A stretch of 64,000 nucleotides of DNA, taken from Actinoplanes palleronii. Lineage in GTDB: Bacteria; Actinomycetota; Actinomycetes; Mycobacteriales; Micromonosporaceae. The notes beneath the pieces were generated by a model, which did not search any database, had not been told where the DNA came from, and worked only from the letters and a program-made list of their open reading frames with translations. Of this stretch, positions 50,033-61,600 are shown in pieces. Every line of letters begins with the position of its first letter. Within the stretch, counting starts at the first letter, position 1. Position numbers and translations under genes: made by a program. The DNA is taken from assembly GCF_016862315.1 (NCBI RefSeq), contig NZ_BOMS01000078.1, positions 1 to 64,000 on the forward strand. Direction: 5' to 3'.

Positions 50033-50631
50033 AGCTCGACCCGCAGGCCGGTGTGCTCGAGCAGCAGGTCGCTCAGGTCGGCGGCGTCCATCGAGTACCG
50101 GTGCAGGTACATCTTCCCGTTCGCGTCGATGAAGATCGTGCTGGGCAGGCTGATCGCGCCGACCGCCCCGGCCAGCTTCCTGTCCTGGTCGAACAGCGTG
50201 GGGATGCTGACTCCGTGGTCGGCGCCGAACGAGGCGGCCGCCTCCCAGCGGTCGCCGCTGTCCACTCCGAGCACGGTCAGCCGGCCCGTGGTCTTGTCGG
50301 CGAGCTTCTGGACGACCGGCAGCTCGGTGCGGCACGGCCCGCAGAAGGACGCCCAGATGTTGATCACGGCGGGCCCGCGCAGGGCGCCGAGGTCGACCGG
50401 GCTGTCCCCGGTGAAGCAGCCGATCGAGAGCCCCTGCAGCGCAGCGACGCCCGGCGAAGCGGCAGCCGGCGAAGCGGCGCCCGGTGAGACAGCGGCCGAA
50501 GGGACCGGGGTTGAGCAGGCCGCGAACGGCGAGGGCGTCGAGGAGGCAGCCTCGACCGAGTCACCGGAAGCACCGCTCGTGCACCCGGCGAGCAGCACCA
50601 GGGCCGCCACCGTGGGAAGGAACCTCCTCAC
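50029..50631 (-). CDS. TlpA/ResA-like thioredoxin-fold lipoprotein
   Basis: 200 residues. Lipobox LVLLAGC near residue 16, then a Ser/Pro/Ala-rich linker and a thioredoxin domain with redox motif FCGPCRTELP (CxxC). The cis-Pro segment ISLPSTIFID is present. It is likely an extracytoplasmic reductant or disulfide handler. Interesting neighbour: MarP has a regulatory disulfide. The GTG start overlaps the nth stop (GTGA). Confidence 0.88.
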   Translation of the reverse strand: MRRFLPTVAALVLLAGCTSGASGDSVEAASSTPSPFAACSTPVPSAAVSPGAASPAAASPGVAALQGLSIGCFTGDSPVDLGALRGPAVINIWASFCGPCRTELPVVQKLADKTTGRLTVLGVDSGDRWEAAASFGADHGVSIPTLFDQDRKLAGAVGAISLPSTIFIDANGKMYLHRYSMDAADLSDLLLEHTGLRVEL

Positions 50632-51596
50632 GGTTCCTCCGCCGCGAGGGCCGCACCGGCCGGCACCAGCTCGGGGTCGACACCGGCGGCCACCGCCAGG
50701 TCACGGGCTCGCGGGCCCTTGAGCAGTTTCGCCGCCGGGGCCGCCTCGGTCGGGCCGGTCCCGTACGACGGGCAGACCGCCGCCAGCGTGCACGCCCCGC
50801 AGGCCGGCTTGCGCGAGTGGCACACCCGCCGCCCATGGAAGATCACCCGGTGCGACAGCATGGTCCAGTCGCGTTTCTCGATCAGGTCGGCGACCAGGAA
50901 CTCGATCTTGACGGGGTCGTCCTCGTGCACCCAGCCGAACCGGTTGGTGAGCCGCCGGAAGTGGGTGTCGACGGTGATCCCCGGGACCCCGAACGCGTTG
51001 CCCAGCACCACGTTGGCGGTCTTGCGCCCGATGCCGGGCAGCGCGACCAGCTCGTCGAGCTTGTCCGGGAGCACGCCGCCGTGCTTCTCCTCCAGCAGCG
51101 CGCCGAGCTTGAGCAGCGAGTCGGTCTTCGCCCGGAAGAAGCCGGTGGGCCGGAGGATCTCCTCCATCTCGGCCCGGTCGGCAGCGGCGTAGTCGGCGGC
51201 CGATCGGTATTTCAGGAACAGCCGCGGGGTGACCTGGTTGACCCGGACGTCGGTGGTCTGCGCGGAGAGGATCGTCGCCACCGCCAGCTCGAGCGGTGTG
51301 CTGAAGTCGAGCTCGCAGTGCGCGTCCGGGTGCGTCTCGGCGAGCAGCCGGGCGGTCTTGCGGGCCCGGCGCTTCAAGCCGATCGGGGTCTCGCGCGCGA
51401 AGCGCCTCATCGACCGCTCGAGAACGGACTGCGCGCGGCCGGACTGCGCGCGGCCGGACTGTGCAGAACCGGACGGCGCGGCGCCGGATGGGGCGGGACC
51501 GGGCCCCGCCTGCACGGCCGGCCCGGGGTCGGCGGGGGCGGTGCGGGGACGAGTCACCGGTAAAGAGTACGTCGAGCCGCACACCCTGTCGGTCAC
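50628..51596 (-). CDS. nth: Endonuclease III
   Basis: Base-excision repair glycosylase/AP lyase. 322 residues including an unusual 60-residue Pro/Ala/Ser head with SGRAQ repeats (15-bp DNA repeat at 51426-51470). The helix-hairpin-helix LPGIGRKTANVVLG carries the catalytic Lys, and GITVDTHFRR the catalytic Asp. The 4Fe-4S motif is C-x6-C-x2-C-x5-C (CHSRKPACGACTLAAVC). The GTG at 51596 overlaps the capA stop (GTGA); a GTG at 51557 is an alternative. Confidence 0.93.
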   Translation of the reverse strand: MTDRVCGSTYSLPVTRPRTAPADPGPAVQAGPGPAPSGAAPSGSAQSGRAQSGRAQSVLERSMRRFARETPIGLKRRARKTARLLAETHPDAHCELDFSTPLELAVATILSAQTTDVRVNQVTPRLFLKYRSAADYAAADRAEMEEILRPTGFFRAKTDSLLKLGALLEEKHGGVLPDKLDELVALPGIGRKTANVVLGNAFGVPGITVDTHFRRLTNRFGWVHEDDPVKIEFLVADLIEKRDWTMLSHRVIFHGRRVCHSRKPACGACTLAAVCPSYGTGPTEAAPAAKLLKGPRARDLAVAAGVDPELVPAGAALAAEEP

Positions 51597-52771
51597 GCGG
51601 ACGGCTTGATCGTTCCGTCGTCGCCGATCGTGGCACCGGTCTTCGGGAAGTCCGCCGAGGTCAGGTCCTTGACCAGGCCCCGGCCGCGCTCGTTGGTGGC
51701 GTCCCGGGTGGGCAGCCCGTCGCCGTTGAGATAGGTGGAGAGGAACTTCCCGCCGGCGTACTTGCCGTTCTTGGTCAGGGTCACCCGGAGGATCCCGGCG
51801 TATTTCAGGATGCCGTCCTTGGAGAGCGTGTGCCCACCGCCGGCGAAGTTACCCAGGCTGTACGCGATCAGCTTGCCCTTGTAGAACTCCATGCCCCGCA
51901 GCACGTGCGGACCGTGCCCGATGACCACGTCGGCCCCGGCGTCGATCACCGCGTGACTGAACTTGATCGGGTCACCCCGGTTCTCCCCGAAGAAGTTCTC
52001 GGTGCCCGGCTTGACGTGGTTCTTCGTCGAACCCTCCGCGCCCATGTGCACCTGGATCACCACGAGGTCGGCCGTGCCCTTGGCCTGCTTCACGATCTGG
52101 CGCGCGTGGGTGAGGTCGTTCAGGTTGTTGGCTCCGGCGTACGGTGAAAAGCCGATCACCGCGACCTTGACGCCCTTCGTCTCCACGATCGTGACCTGGT
52201 CTTCGGCACCGGTGTATTTGAGCCCGGCGCCCTCGAGAGCCTCGATCGTGTTGCGGTAACCGGCCGAGCCGAAGTCCTTCGCGTGGTTGTTCGCCGTGTT
52301 GAGCAGCTGGAAGCCGCCGTCGGCGAGGTGCTTGGCGTAGGACGGCGGTGAGCGGAACGCGAAGCAGTTGGGCTGGGGTGGCGAGCCGCACTTGGACGCG
52401 CCGGTGTCCCCGCTGAGCGGCTGTTCCAGGTTGCCCATCACCAGGTCGGACGCGAGGCTCTTGCGAACCGGGTCGAAGAAGCCCTCGCCGTTGTTCGGCG
52501 GGAGCCCGTTCGGCGCGCTGGACATCATGATGTCGCCGGTGGCGGACAGCGTGATCGACGGGACAGTGGCCGATTCCGGCTTGTTGACCGTGGATCCGGA
52601 GGCGGTGGCGCCGGCGACCGGGCTCTGCCAGTCCGGGGCTTTGCTGCTCCCCCGGTTGGCCAGGGCGACGCCGCCGAGACCCACGCCGATCACGGCGGCG
52701 AGGACAAGGGTGACATTCAAGGCCAAACGCCCAGAACTTCGCTGGCGGTGGGACCGGGGGTGCGAATTCAT
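51593..52771 (-). CDS. CapA-family metallophosphoesterase-like protein
   Basis: 392 residues from ATG 52771. A short basic cytoplasmic start and one membrane helix (LALNVTLVLAAVIGVGLGGVAL) are followed by a CapA/PGA_cap domain with LSATGDIMMS, VMGNLEQPLS, NTANNHAKDFG, VQVHMGAE and GHGPHVLRGMEFY. These are the metallophosphatase-like motifs of poly-gamma-glutamate synthesis protein CapA. The anionic polymer handled here is unknown, because no capBC genes are adjacent. It lies between nth and crp and is divergent from crp. Confidence 0.85.
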   Translation of the reverse strand: MNSHPRSHRQRSSGRLALNVTLVLAAVIGVGLGGVALANRGSSKAPDWQSPVAGATASGSTVNKPESATVPSITLSATGDIMMSSAPNGLPPNNGEGFFDPVRKSLASDLVMGNLEQPLSGDTGASKCGSPPQPNCFAFRSPPSYAKHLADGGFQLLNTANNHAKDFGSAGYRNTIEALEGAGLKYTGAEDQVTIVETKGVKVAVIGFSPYAGANNLNDLTHARQIVKQAKGTADLVVIQVHMGAEGSTKNHVKPGTENFFGENRGDPIKFSHAVIDAGADVVIGHGPHVLRGMEFYKGKLIAYSLGNFAGGGHTLSKDGILKYAGILRVTLTKNGKYAGGKFLSTYLNGDGLPTRDATNERGRGLVKDLTSADFPKTGATIGDDGTIKPSA

Positions 52772-52976
52772 CGATCGGGACGATACCGTCGGCTCGCAAG
52801 CGGGAGCGACCGACGAAAGGCCCGTCTGGATATGTCCGGACCGACGAATAATCACCGGCGGTCTCGGCGGACTTTGTTACCGTCCAGTATCTGGATCAAG
52901 GGGTGGCCGCCCGTTTCCCGCCCGCGTGCGCCTAGACTGATCGAGCGCAGACGTTGCGCGTTTCGGAGGTGCGGCG

Positions 52977-53654
52977 ATGGATGAGGTACTGGCGCGCAGC
53001 GGGATCTTCCAGGGCGTTGACCCGGAAGCCGCAGAGGCGCTCGCCAAGGAGATGGACACGATCGAAGTCCGTAAGGGCGACGTGGTCTTCAACGAGGGCG
53101 AGGCCGGCGACAGCCTGTATATCGTTCTGTCCGGAAAGATCAAGCTCGGTCGCCGCGCGGCGGACGGTCGGCAGAATCTTGTCTCCATCATGGGTCCGTC
53201 CGACATGCTCGGCGAACTCTCACTGTTCGACCCGGGTCCGCGGACCGCTACGGCCACTGCGGTGACCGACAGCCGGCTGGCCCGGCTGAAGAAGTCGTCG
53301 TTGCGCCCGTGGCTCAACAACCGGCCGGAGATCGCCGAACAGCTGCTACGGGTCCTGGCCCGTCGGCTGCGTCGGACCAACGATGCCCTGGCCGACCTGA
53401 TCTTCACGGACGTGCCCGGCCGGGTGGCGAAGAACCTGCTGCAGATGGCCGGTCGATTCGGCACCCGTGACGGTGGTGTGCTGCGCGTCACGCACGACCT
53501 CACCCAGGAGGAGCTGGCCCAACTGGTCGGCGCCTCGCGGGAGACGGTCAACAAGGCGCTGGCCGACTTCGCGTCCCGGGCCTGGCTGCGCCTGGACGGC
53601 AAGAGCGTGATCATCCTCGATCCCGAGCGGCTTGCCCGGCGCGCACGCGTCTGA
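52977..53654 (+). CDS. crp: Crp/Fnr-family regulator (Crp/GlxR-like)
   Basis: 225 residues. The cyclic nucleotide-binding domain includes GELSLFDPGPRTATATAV (phosphate-binding cassette, about residues 80-97). A long dimer helix and a C-terminal winged helix follow, with recognition segment QEELAQLVGASRETVNKAL. This is the Crp/GlxR regulator conserved in actinobacteria. GGAGGT precedes the ATG. A nucleotide cyclase is encoded at 58624-62226. A clear hairpin ends the transcript. Confidence 0.94.
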   Translation: MDEVLARSGIFQGVDPEAAEALAKEMDTIEVRKGDVVFNEGEAGDSLYIVLSGKIKLGRRAADGRQNLVSIMGPSDMLGELSLFDPGPRTATATAVTDSRLARLKKSSLRPWLNNRPEIAEQLLRVLARRLRRTNDALADLIFTDVPGRVAKNLLQMAGRFGTRDGGVLRVTHDLTQEELAQLVGASRETVNKALADFASRAWLRLDGKSVIILDPERLARRARV

Positions 53655-53676
53655 CCCTACGCTGCACCACGTTCAT

Positions 53677-53702
53677 AGGGGCTGTCCTGCGGGACAGCCC
53701 CT
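53677..53702 (+). terminator. Hairpin terminator after crp
   Basis: 11-bp perfect arms AGGGGCTGTCC (53677-53687) and GGACAGCCCCT (53692-53702) with loop TGCG, 22 bases after the stop. Confidence 0.8.
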
Positions 53703-53868
53703 CAAACGTGCTTGATCCACTCTTTCCAGTGACCGGGCCACCATGGTCCGGTCCGTGTCGCGCCCGCACGGCCACTCGTTACGGAGGTGGCCGAGAGGCA
53801 CCGGCGTGAACAGGGAAGGGCGCGGATTTGAACGCAGGTAGGGGCGTAGCGAGCATCGGGGTCACGAC

Positions 53869-55254
53869 ATGACCGTGCTCGGCACCACGCTGGACCCGCG
53901 CGACCCCGCCTACCTGGAGGGGCGCAGCATCACCCTGCAGCGACTCGCCGTGCTGGAGGCAGCCCTCGACGAGGCACGGGCCGGCGGCGGCGAGAAGTGG
54001 GTGACCCGTCATCACGCCCGCGGCAAGCTGCTGCCCCGGGAACGTATCGAGATGCTGCTCGACCAGGACAGCCCGTTCCTGGAGCTGTCACCGGTGGCGG
54101 CCTGGGGCTCGGAGTTCCCGGTCGGCGCGAGCGTGGTCACCGGTATCGGCGTGGTCGAGGACGTCGAGTGCGTGGTGATCGCCAATGACCCCACGGTGGA
54201 CGGGGGCGCGGTCAATCCGTACACCGCGGAGAAGATCCGCCGGGCGGCCCGGATCGCCTCGGAGAACCGGCTGCCGCTGGTGAACCTGGTCGAGTCGACA
54301 GGCGCTGCGGCACCGGCCGGGAGCATCGCCCGCGAGCTGAGCCGGCTCACCGCCGACCGGGTGCCGACCGTCTGCGTGGTCTTCGGCGCCACCAGCGGCG
54401 ACGCGGCGTACCTGCCGGCCCTGTCGGACTACACGATCGTGGTGCGCGGGCACGCCAAGGTGCTCACCATCCACCCGCAGCGCTCCGGCGTCGAGGTGCG
54501 GGCCACCCCGGTGGTGCCGGCCGGACCCGCCGGACCCGCCGACCAGCTCGCCGAGGACGAACGGGACGGGCTGCGGCTGGCCCGCCAGTGCGTACGCCGG
54601 TTCAACTGGCGCAAGCAGGGCCCGCCGCCGCGGACCAGCCGCCCGCCGGAGCCCCGGTACGACTCGGAGGCGCTGCTCAGCCTCGCCGCCGCCGACCCGG
54701 CCGGCTTAGACCCGCGCGAGGTGCTGGCCAGGTTCCTGGACGGCTCCGACTTCGACGAGTTCAAGCCGGGACCGGACAGCGTGCTGGTGGCCGGCTGGGG
54801 TGAGCTGCACGGTTACCCGATCGGGGTGCTGTGCAGCCCCGGCGTCTGGCTCTCACCGGACGAATCCCAGAAGGCGGTGCACTTCCTGCAGCTCGCCAAC
54901 GCCACGGCCACCCCGGTGATTTTCCTGCGGCACCCCGGCGAGCTGTCCGGCAGTGACGACGACGGTGACGGTGACGCCGACGTACGCCACGACGCCCCAC
55001 TGGTGCACGCCGTGGCCAAGTCCACGGTCCCGCACCTGGTACTCACGATCGGCCCGGAACCCGGTGGCACACCGGCCCGCGCCGACGAACCACGCTTCCA
55101 GTTCAGCTGGCCGCGTCCCCCGGCGGAACACGCCGCGGCCGACGACGGCGTCATCGACCCCCGGGACACTCGTACCGTCCTCGGCCTCTGCCTCTCCGCG
55201 GTGCACAGCGCCGCTGTGGCCGGCGCCGAACACGTCGGTGTGTTCCGACCTTGA
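53869..55254 (+). CDS. Acyl-CoA carboxylase carboxyltransferase-like subunit, motifs eroded
   Basis: 461 residues, against about 520-540 in typical AccD/PccB/MCC-beta proteins. The crotonase fold is recognisable (LLDQDSPFLELSPVAAWGSE, TGIGVVEDVECVVIANDPTV, AVAKSTVPHLVLTIG). The first oxyanion region reads ESTGAAAPAG and GATSGDAAYLPALSD instead of DSGGAFLP and GSCTAGGAY. The second lacks the usual GSFGAGNYGMCGRAY segment, and the loop with GGPPLVKAATGE is missing. It is unlikely to be a standard carboxyltransferase. It is followed at 12 bases by the biotin carboxylase-like gene. Confidence 0.75.
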   Translation: MTVLGTTLDPRDPAYLEGRSITLQRLAVLEAALDEARAGGGEKWVTRHHARGKLLPRERIEMLLDQDSPFLELSPVAAWGSEFPVGASVVTGIGVVEDVECVVIANDPTVDGGAVNPYTAEKIRRAARIASENRLPLVNLVESTGAAAPAGSIARELSRLTADRVPTVCVVFGATSGDAAYLPALSDYTIVVRGHAKVLTIHPQRSGVEVRATPVVPAGPAGPADQLAEDERDGLRLARQCVRRFNWRKQGPPPRTSRPPEPRYDSEALLSLAAADPAGLDPREVLARFLDGSDFDEFKPGPDSVLVAGWGELHGYPIGVLCSPGVWLSPDESQKAVHFLQLANATATPVIFLRHPGELSGSDDDGDGDADVRHDAPLVHAVAKSTVPHLVLTIGPEPGGTPARADEPRFQFSWPRPPAEHAAADDGVIDPRDTRTVLGLCLSAVHSAAVAGAEHVGVFRP

Positions 55255-55265
55255 AAGGTAGACCA

Positions 55266-57269
<2,004 letters not shown>

Positions 57270-57321
57270 GCATTTCCGGACCGCTTTCCGCTTGAGGTAG
57301 CGGGTGCCAGAGTCCGCTTTC

Positions 57322-57600
57322 AACCCCATATAGTACGAATACCGAGCGCCCGTCCGTAGGCTACAAGCCGAGTCCCGTGATGGTCTCGCGCAAGACCGCG
57401 CCACTCACGGCCCGGCCGCGCCCCCAGACTTTGGCTGGCTCTCAGGGGTGTCTCCGCGTCGCGGAGACACCCCTGAGGACCAGCCGGGACCGTGAGGCGC
57501 GCGGCGGCCGGGAGCGGTCACGGTCTCGCGGCGGCCTCACGGGCGGGACGTGGCTCGTAGCCTACGGACGAGCGCTCCCCATTCGTACCAAATAGGGGTT
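57322..57600. repeat. About 280-bp inverted-repeat element with central perfect hairpin
   Basis: Terminal inverted repeats 57322-57377 and 57544-57600 are roughly 80% complementary, with perfect cores GTACGAAT and CGTCCGTAGGCTAC. The centre is a perfect 18-bp hairpin (57441-57458 with 57460-57477), flanked by GGCTGG/CCAGCC arms. No coding capacity is seen. It fills the gap between the convergent accA-like and kinase genes and ends at the kinase stop codon, so it also acts as a bidirectional terminator. It resembles a MITE or a large palindromic unit. Confidence 0.85.
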
Positions 57601-58592
57601 TACCAGCTGAACCACTTGCTGAAGAAACCGGACCTGCGGCCTTGAGTGTGGACCGTCGGGGTCTCGTCGTCCTGGGTTGGTGTGCTGGGCGCTATCGGTC
57701 GCGGGCGCGGCGGCACGAAGGTCGAGTTGGAGCGGTAGACGGTCGGTGACGGCGGCGGCGCGTTCGGGTCGAGGTGCAGGTTGCTGAGGGTGTTCAGCAG
57801 CTCCTGGGCGGACGGGCGGGACTTCTGGTCGTTGTCCATGCCGTGGCGCAGCACCTCGATCAGCGCGCGCGGCACGCCGGGCAGGTTGTCGAGCGGCTGG
57901 GTGAACAGGTCCATCAGGGTGACCAGGCTGGGGCTGCGGTCGGTGGGCCAGCGCGGCGGGCGCCCGCTCATCACCGCGTAGAGGGTGGCGCAGAGCGAGT
58001 AGACGTCGGCGGCACCGGACGGCGGCTCGTGCCGGAACATCTCCGGTGGCGCGTACGCCGGCGTCAGCACCTCCAGGGTCACCGACGAGTCCCGCATCTC
58101 GCCCAGCACGGCCAGCCCGAAGTCGGCGAGCACCGCCTGGTTGAACTGCGAATACAGGATGTTCGCCGGTTTCACGTCGCGGTGCAGCACCCCGTTGGCG
58201 TGTGTGTGCACCAGCGCGTCGGCGATCTTCACCCCGACGTCGCGGGCCTCGGCCGGGCTCAGCGGCTGGATCCGCATCCGGTCCAGGTACGACCCGTCGC
58301 AGAGCTCCATGATCAGGTACGGGTGCTGGTCGACGGTCACGCCCACGTCGAAGAGATCGACGACGTGGGGATGCGAGGACATCCGGCCGGCGGCACGGGC
58401 CTCGCGGAGGAATCGAGCTTGGTCCCGGGCGTTGTCCAGGGTGCGATTTTCCATCTTGATGGCGACCTCGCGCCCGACGGAGTCCTGCATGGCCCGGTAC
58501 ACGGTGGCATAGCCACCCCGGGCCATGACCGACAAGCCGGACATGCCCGGAACATAGGGCACGGGCAGGGCGCCTGGCGGTGTGTCCGTCAC
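57600..58592 (-). CDS. Cytoplasmic Ser/Thr protein kinase
   Basis: 330 residues, Hanks-type. The Gly-rich loop MARGGYATVY (about residues 23-32), catalytic Lys in EVAIKMEN, HRDVKPANI and DFGLAVLGE are intact, as is APPEMF. After the kinase domain a Pro-rich 65-residue tail ends in SGFFSKWFSW, which could be a membrane-associating or docking segment. No membrane helix or extracellular sensor is present, unlike PknB. The GTG start is 31 bases after the cyclase gene's stop, so they probably form one operon. Confidence 0.9.
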   Translation of the reverse strand: MTDTPPGALPVPYVPGMSGLSVMARGGYATVYRAMQDSVGREVAIKMENRTLDNARDQARFLREARAAGRMSSHPHVVDLFDVGVTVDQHPYLIMELCDGSYLDRMRIQPLSPAEARDVGVKIADALVHTHANGVLHRDVKPANILYSQFNQAVLADFGLAVLGEMRDSSVTLEVLTPAYAPPEMFRHEPPSGAADVYSLCATLYAVMSGRPPRWPTDRSPSLVTLMDLFTQPLDNLPGVPRALIEVLRHGMDNDQKSRPSAQELLNTLSNLHLDPNAPPPSPTVYRSNSTFVPPRPRPIAPSTPTQDDETPTVHTQGRRSGFFSKWFSW

Positions 58593-58623
58593 GGCTTAGA
58601 AAATACGCCAGAGCCGGGGTAGA

Positions 58624-61600
58624 TCATCCCGGCAGGTCAGACGCGTACGCGACAGTTTCCGCCGGAGCGGGTTCCACCTCGGTCACCGCGAGGGTGTCCC
58701 GGAGCTCCGCGGCCGCCGCCCGCTCACTCGTCTGCTCGGTCGAATGCGCCAGTCGGACCGCTTCGTCGGCCGCCGCACGGGCCTCCACGCACCGGTCCGC
58801 GGCGGCCAGCACCCGGGCCCGGACCATGGCGGAGATCACTCCACTGCGTACGTCCTCGGCCGGCGCCACCTTGGCCCGCTCGATCCAGGTCAGCGCGGAC
58901 TCCACCCGGCCCTCGGCGAGCAGGGCGGACGCGTACGACGCCAGCGCGTGCCGCCGGGAGAACAGCAGCGACAGCGACGACGTGTCACTCGCGATCGGCG
59001 CCAGCAACCCGATCGCGGTGGCCGCGTCACCCGCCCGGGTCCGCGCCTCGGCGAGCAGCACCCGCGGCCCGACCTGCGCCGGCGCCAGGGCGTTGTGCGG
59101 CTCGACCGCGGTCATCACCCGGCGGGCGTCGGCCTCGGCGGTGGCCAGGTCACCGCGTTGCAGCGCGACGAAACCGTGCAGGGTCCCGGCCATCCCGAGC
59201 AACAGCGGGTGACCGGTGCGGTCGGCGTACCAGAGCGCGTCGGCGAGCAGGTCGGCCGCGTGGTCGAACTCGCCGACCCCGCGCGCGATGGCGCCGCGCA
59301 CCACCATGGCCAGCCCGCAACCCCAGTCGTCGGAGACCTCCTGGAACTCCCGGTAGGCCCGGCGCGCCTGACTGTCGGCCGCGCCCAGGTCACCGAGCTC
59401 GGCCGCGGCGTACGCCTCGACCACCCGCAGCGTGCCGACCGCCCAGCCCTCACCGACCCGGTCGCCGAACGGCAGGAAGATCCGGGCCAGCCGCCGGGCC
59501 TCGTGCAGCCGGCCGGCCAGCAGCCGGGCGAACGCTGTGGTGCCCCGCAGCCAGGACCGCCCGACCGGGTCACCGAGCTCGGCGAAGAGCCGCGCGGCCC
59601 GGCCCAGCACCGCGTCGGTGCCGGCGAAATCGCCCCGGGTGGTGGTCACCCAGGCGAGGTTCTGCAGCGCCCAGGCCTGCCCGTGCCGGTCGCCGGCCGC
59701 GAGCGTCACCTGATACGCCGCGGCGAACCGGCTGCTCGCCTGGCTCAGCCGCCCGTTGAGGAAGTCGGCCATCCCGAGCCGGCGCATCGCGTTGGCCCGC
59801 TCCGGCAGCAGCTGCGCCTCGGTGGCCACCTCGAGCGCTTCCTGCCAGGCGGCCACCGCGCGGCCGCTGTCGCCGAGCGCCTCGTGCGCCCGGCCCACCA
59901 CGATCATCGACTCGGCCCGGCAGACCGGGTCGTCGACGGCGTTCTTGGTGATCTTCTCGCCGTGTGCCAGCGCCTCCTCGGCCCGGCCCAGCCGCAGCAG
60001 CGCCCGGGCCAGCACCAATTGGTCGGGCAGCGGCAGGTCGCCGCCGGCCAGCGGGGTCGCGCGTTCCGCGTACTCGATGGCGGCGGCCGGTTCGATGTTG
60101 GCCAGTGCGCGCCGGGCCATCCGGCCCAGCGCGGCCACGGCCAGCGCACCGACCTCGCGGGCCGGGGCGTCCGGGCGCAGCCGGACCGCGTCGGCCAGGT
60201 CGATCGCGGCCTCGGCGTGGGTGGCCACGAACGCGTCCCGCTCGTTGTCGCTCAGGTTCAGCCGGGTGGCGCCGTCGCCGTGCCGGCCGACCGTCTCCGG
60301 CGCGGCCCAGGTCGCCAGGTAGGCGTGCCGCTCGGCCAGGTCGGCCTTGCCGATGCCGGAGTAGGCCGCCTCGCGCATCAGCGGGGTGCTGAACTGGAAG
60401 CCACCCCGGCTGCGGTGGATCATGCGGCGTTGCAGCAGCTCCTCGACGGCCGGTTCGAGGTCGACGCCCGGCGCCCGGCGCTCCTGCAGCGCCTCCAGCA
60501 CACCTGTCGACACGGTCGTCCCGGCGACCGAGGCGTCCCGCAGCACCGACCGCGGCTCGGCGGCCAGCGCGTCGATCCGCGCCGCGAGCACCGCGGCCAG
60601 GTCCCGGGAGAGCAGGGTACGACCCAGCGAGCCGGCCGCGAGCTGCCACTTGCCGGCCGCGTTCGCACCCACCGCCGGGGTCAGCGCGCCCCGCTCCATC
60701 AGCAGGGTGACCATCTCGGCCAGGTAGAACGCGTTGCCCTGCGCGGTGGCGAGCAGTCGATCGCTGTCCGGCTGCGGCAGTTTCCCGCCACTGAGGTACG
60801 ACGTGAGCAACCGCGACGCGTCCGCACCGCGCAGCGGCGGCAGGGTGTGCACCTCGGCGTCGGCGAGCCGGGTCAGCGCGCCCGCGGTCCGGACCAGCTC
60901 CGGGCGGCCGAGCAGGAGCACCACCACCGGGCCCTCCAGCCGGGACAGGGTGCTGCCCAGCGCGTCGACGGTGGTGGCGGTGGCGTCGTGCAGGTCATCC
61001 ACGATCACCATCAGCGGGGTGGTCGCGGTCATCGCGTTCAGCAGGTCGGCGACCGCGATCGAGATGGCCTCGGCGTCCACCCGCTTGGCGCTGCGCGGCC
61101 AGTCGGCGGGCGCGACCGGGCCACCCGTGGTGACCGGTGCGTCGCCGTACCCGAGCAGCACCAGCAGCCGGTCGATGTCGAGGGTGACGCCGAGCCGCTG
61201 GGCGACCTTGCGGAGCCGTTCCTCGACGACCGTCCGGCCGACCGAGCTGATCACGTCCTTGGGCAGGCCGGCCGCCTTGCGGACCAGGTCGGCCAGCGGC
61301 GCGTAGCGGCGTCGTTCGCCGAACGCGCGGCAGCGCACCCGCAGCACCCGGGCGCCGTGCCCGGCGTACGGCCCGGTGCCCACCTCGTAGCCCGCGGCGA
61401 GCCGTTTCACCTCGCCGGCGAACCGGGACTTGCCGATACCGGCCTCGGCGGTCATCACCAGCACCCGGGGTGTGCCCGAGTCGATCGCCTCGGCCAGCCG
61501 TCCGGAGAGCCGGCCCAGCTCGGCCTCGCGTCCCACGAACGGCGCCTCGTCGCCCAGGCCGGACCGGGTGCCCGGCGCGTCGTGCAGGCCGAGCAGCTCG

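Noticed and set aside
53783..53850. tRNA-Ser/Leu-like start (GGAGGTGGCCGAGAGGC) before the accD-like gene
   Set aside because: No matching acceptor 3' strand, anticodon stem or proper T-arm (GGATTTGAAC is not flanked by pairing arms) could be drawn.
57270..57600. Small plus-strand coding frame (57377-57595) within the inverted-repeat element
   Set aside because: Its sequence follows from the palindromic DNA, has Arg/Gly-rich random composition and no ribosome site.
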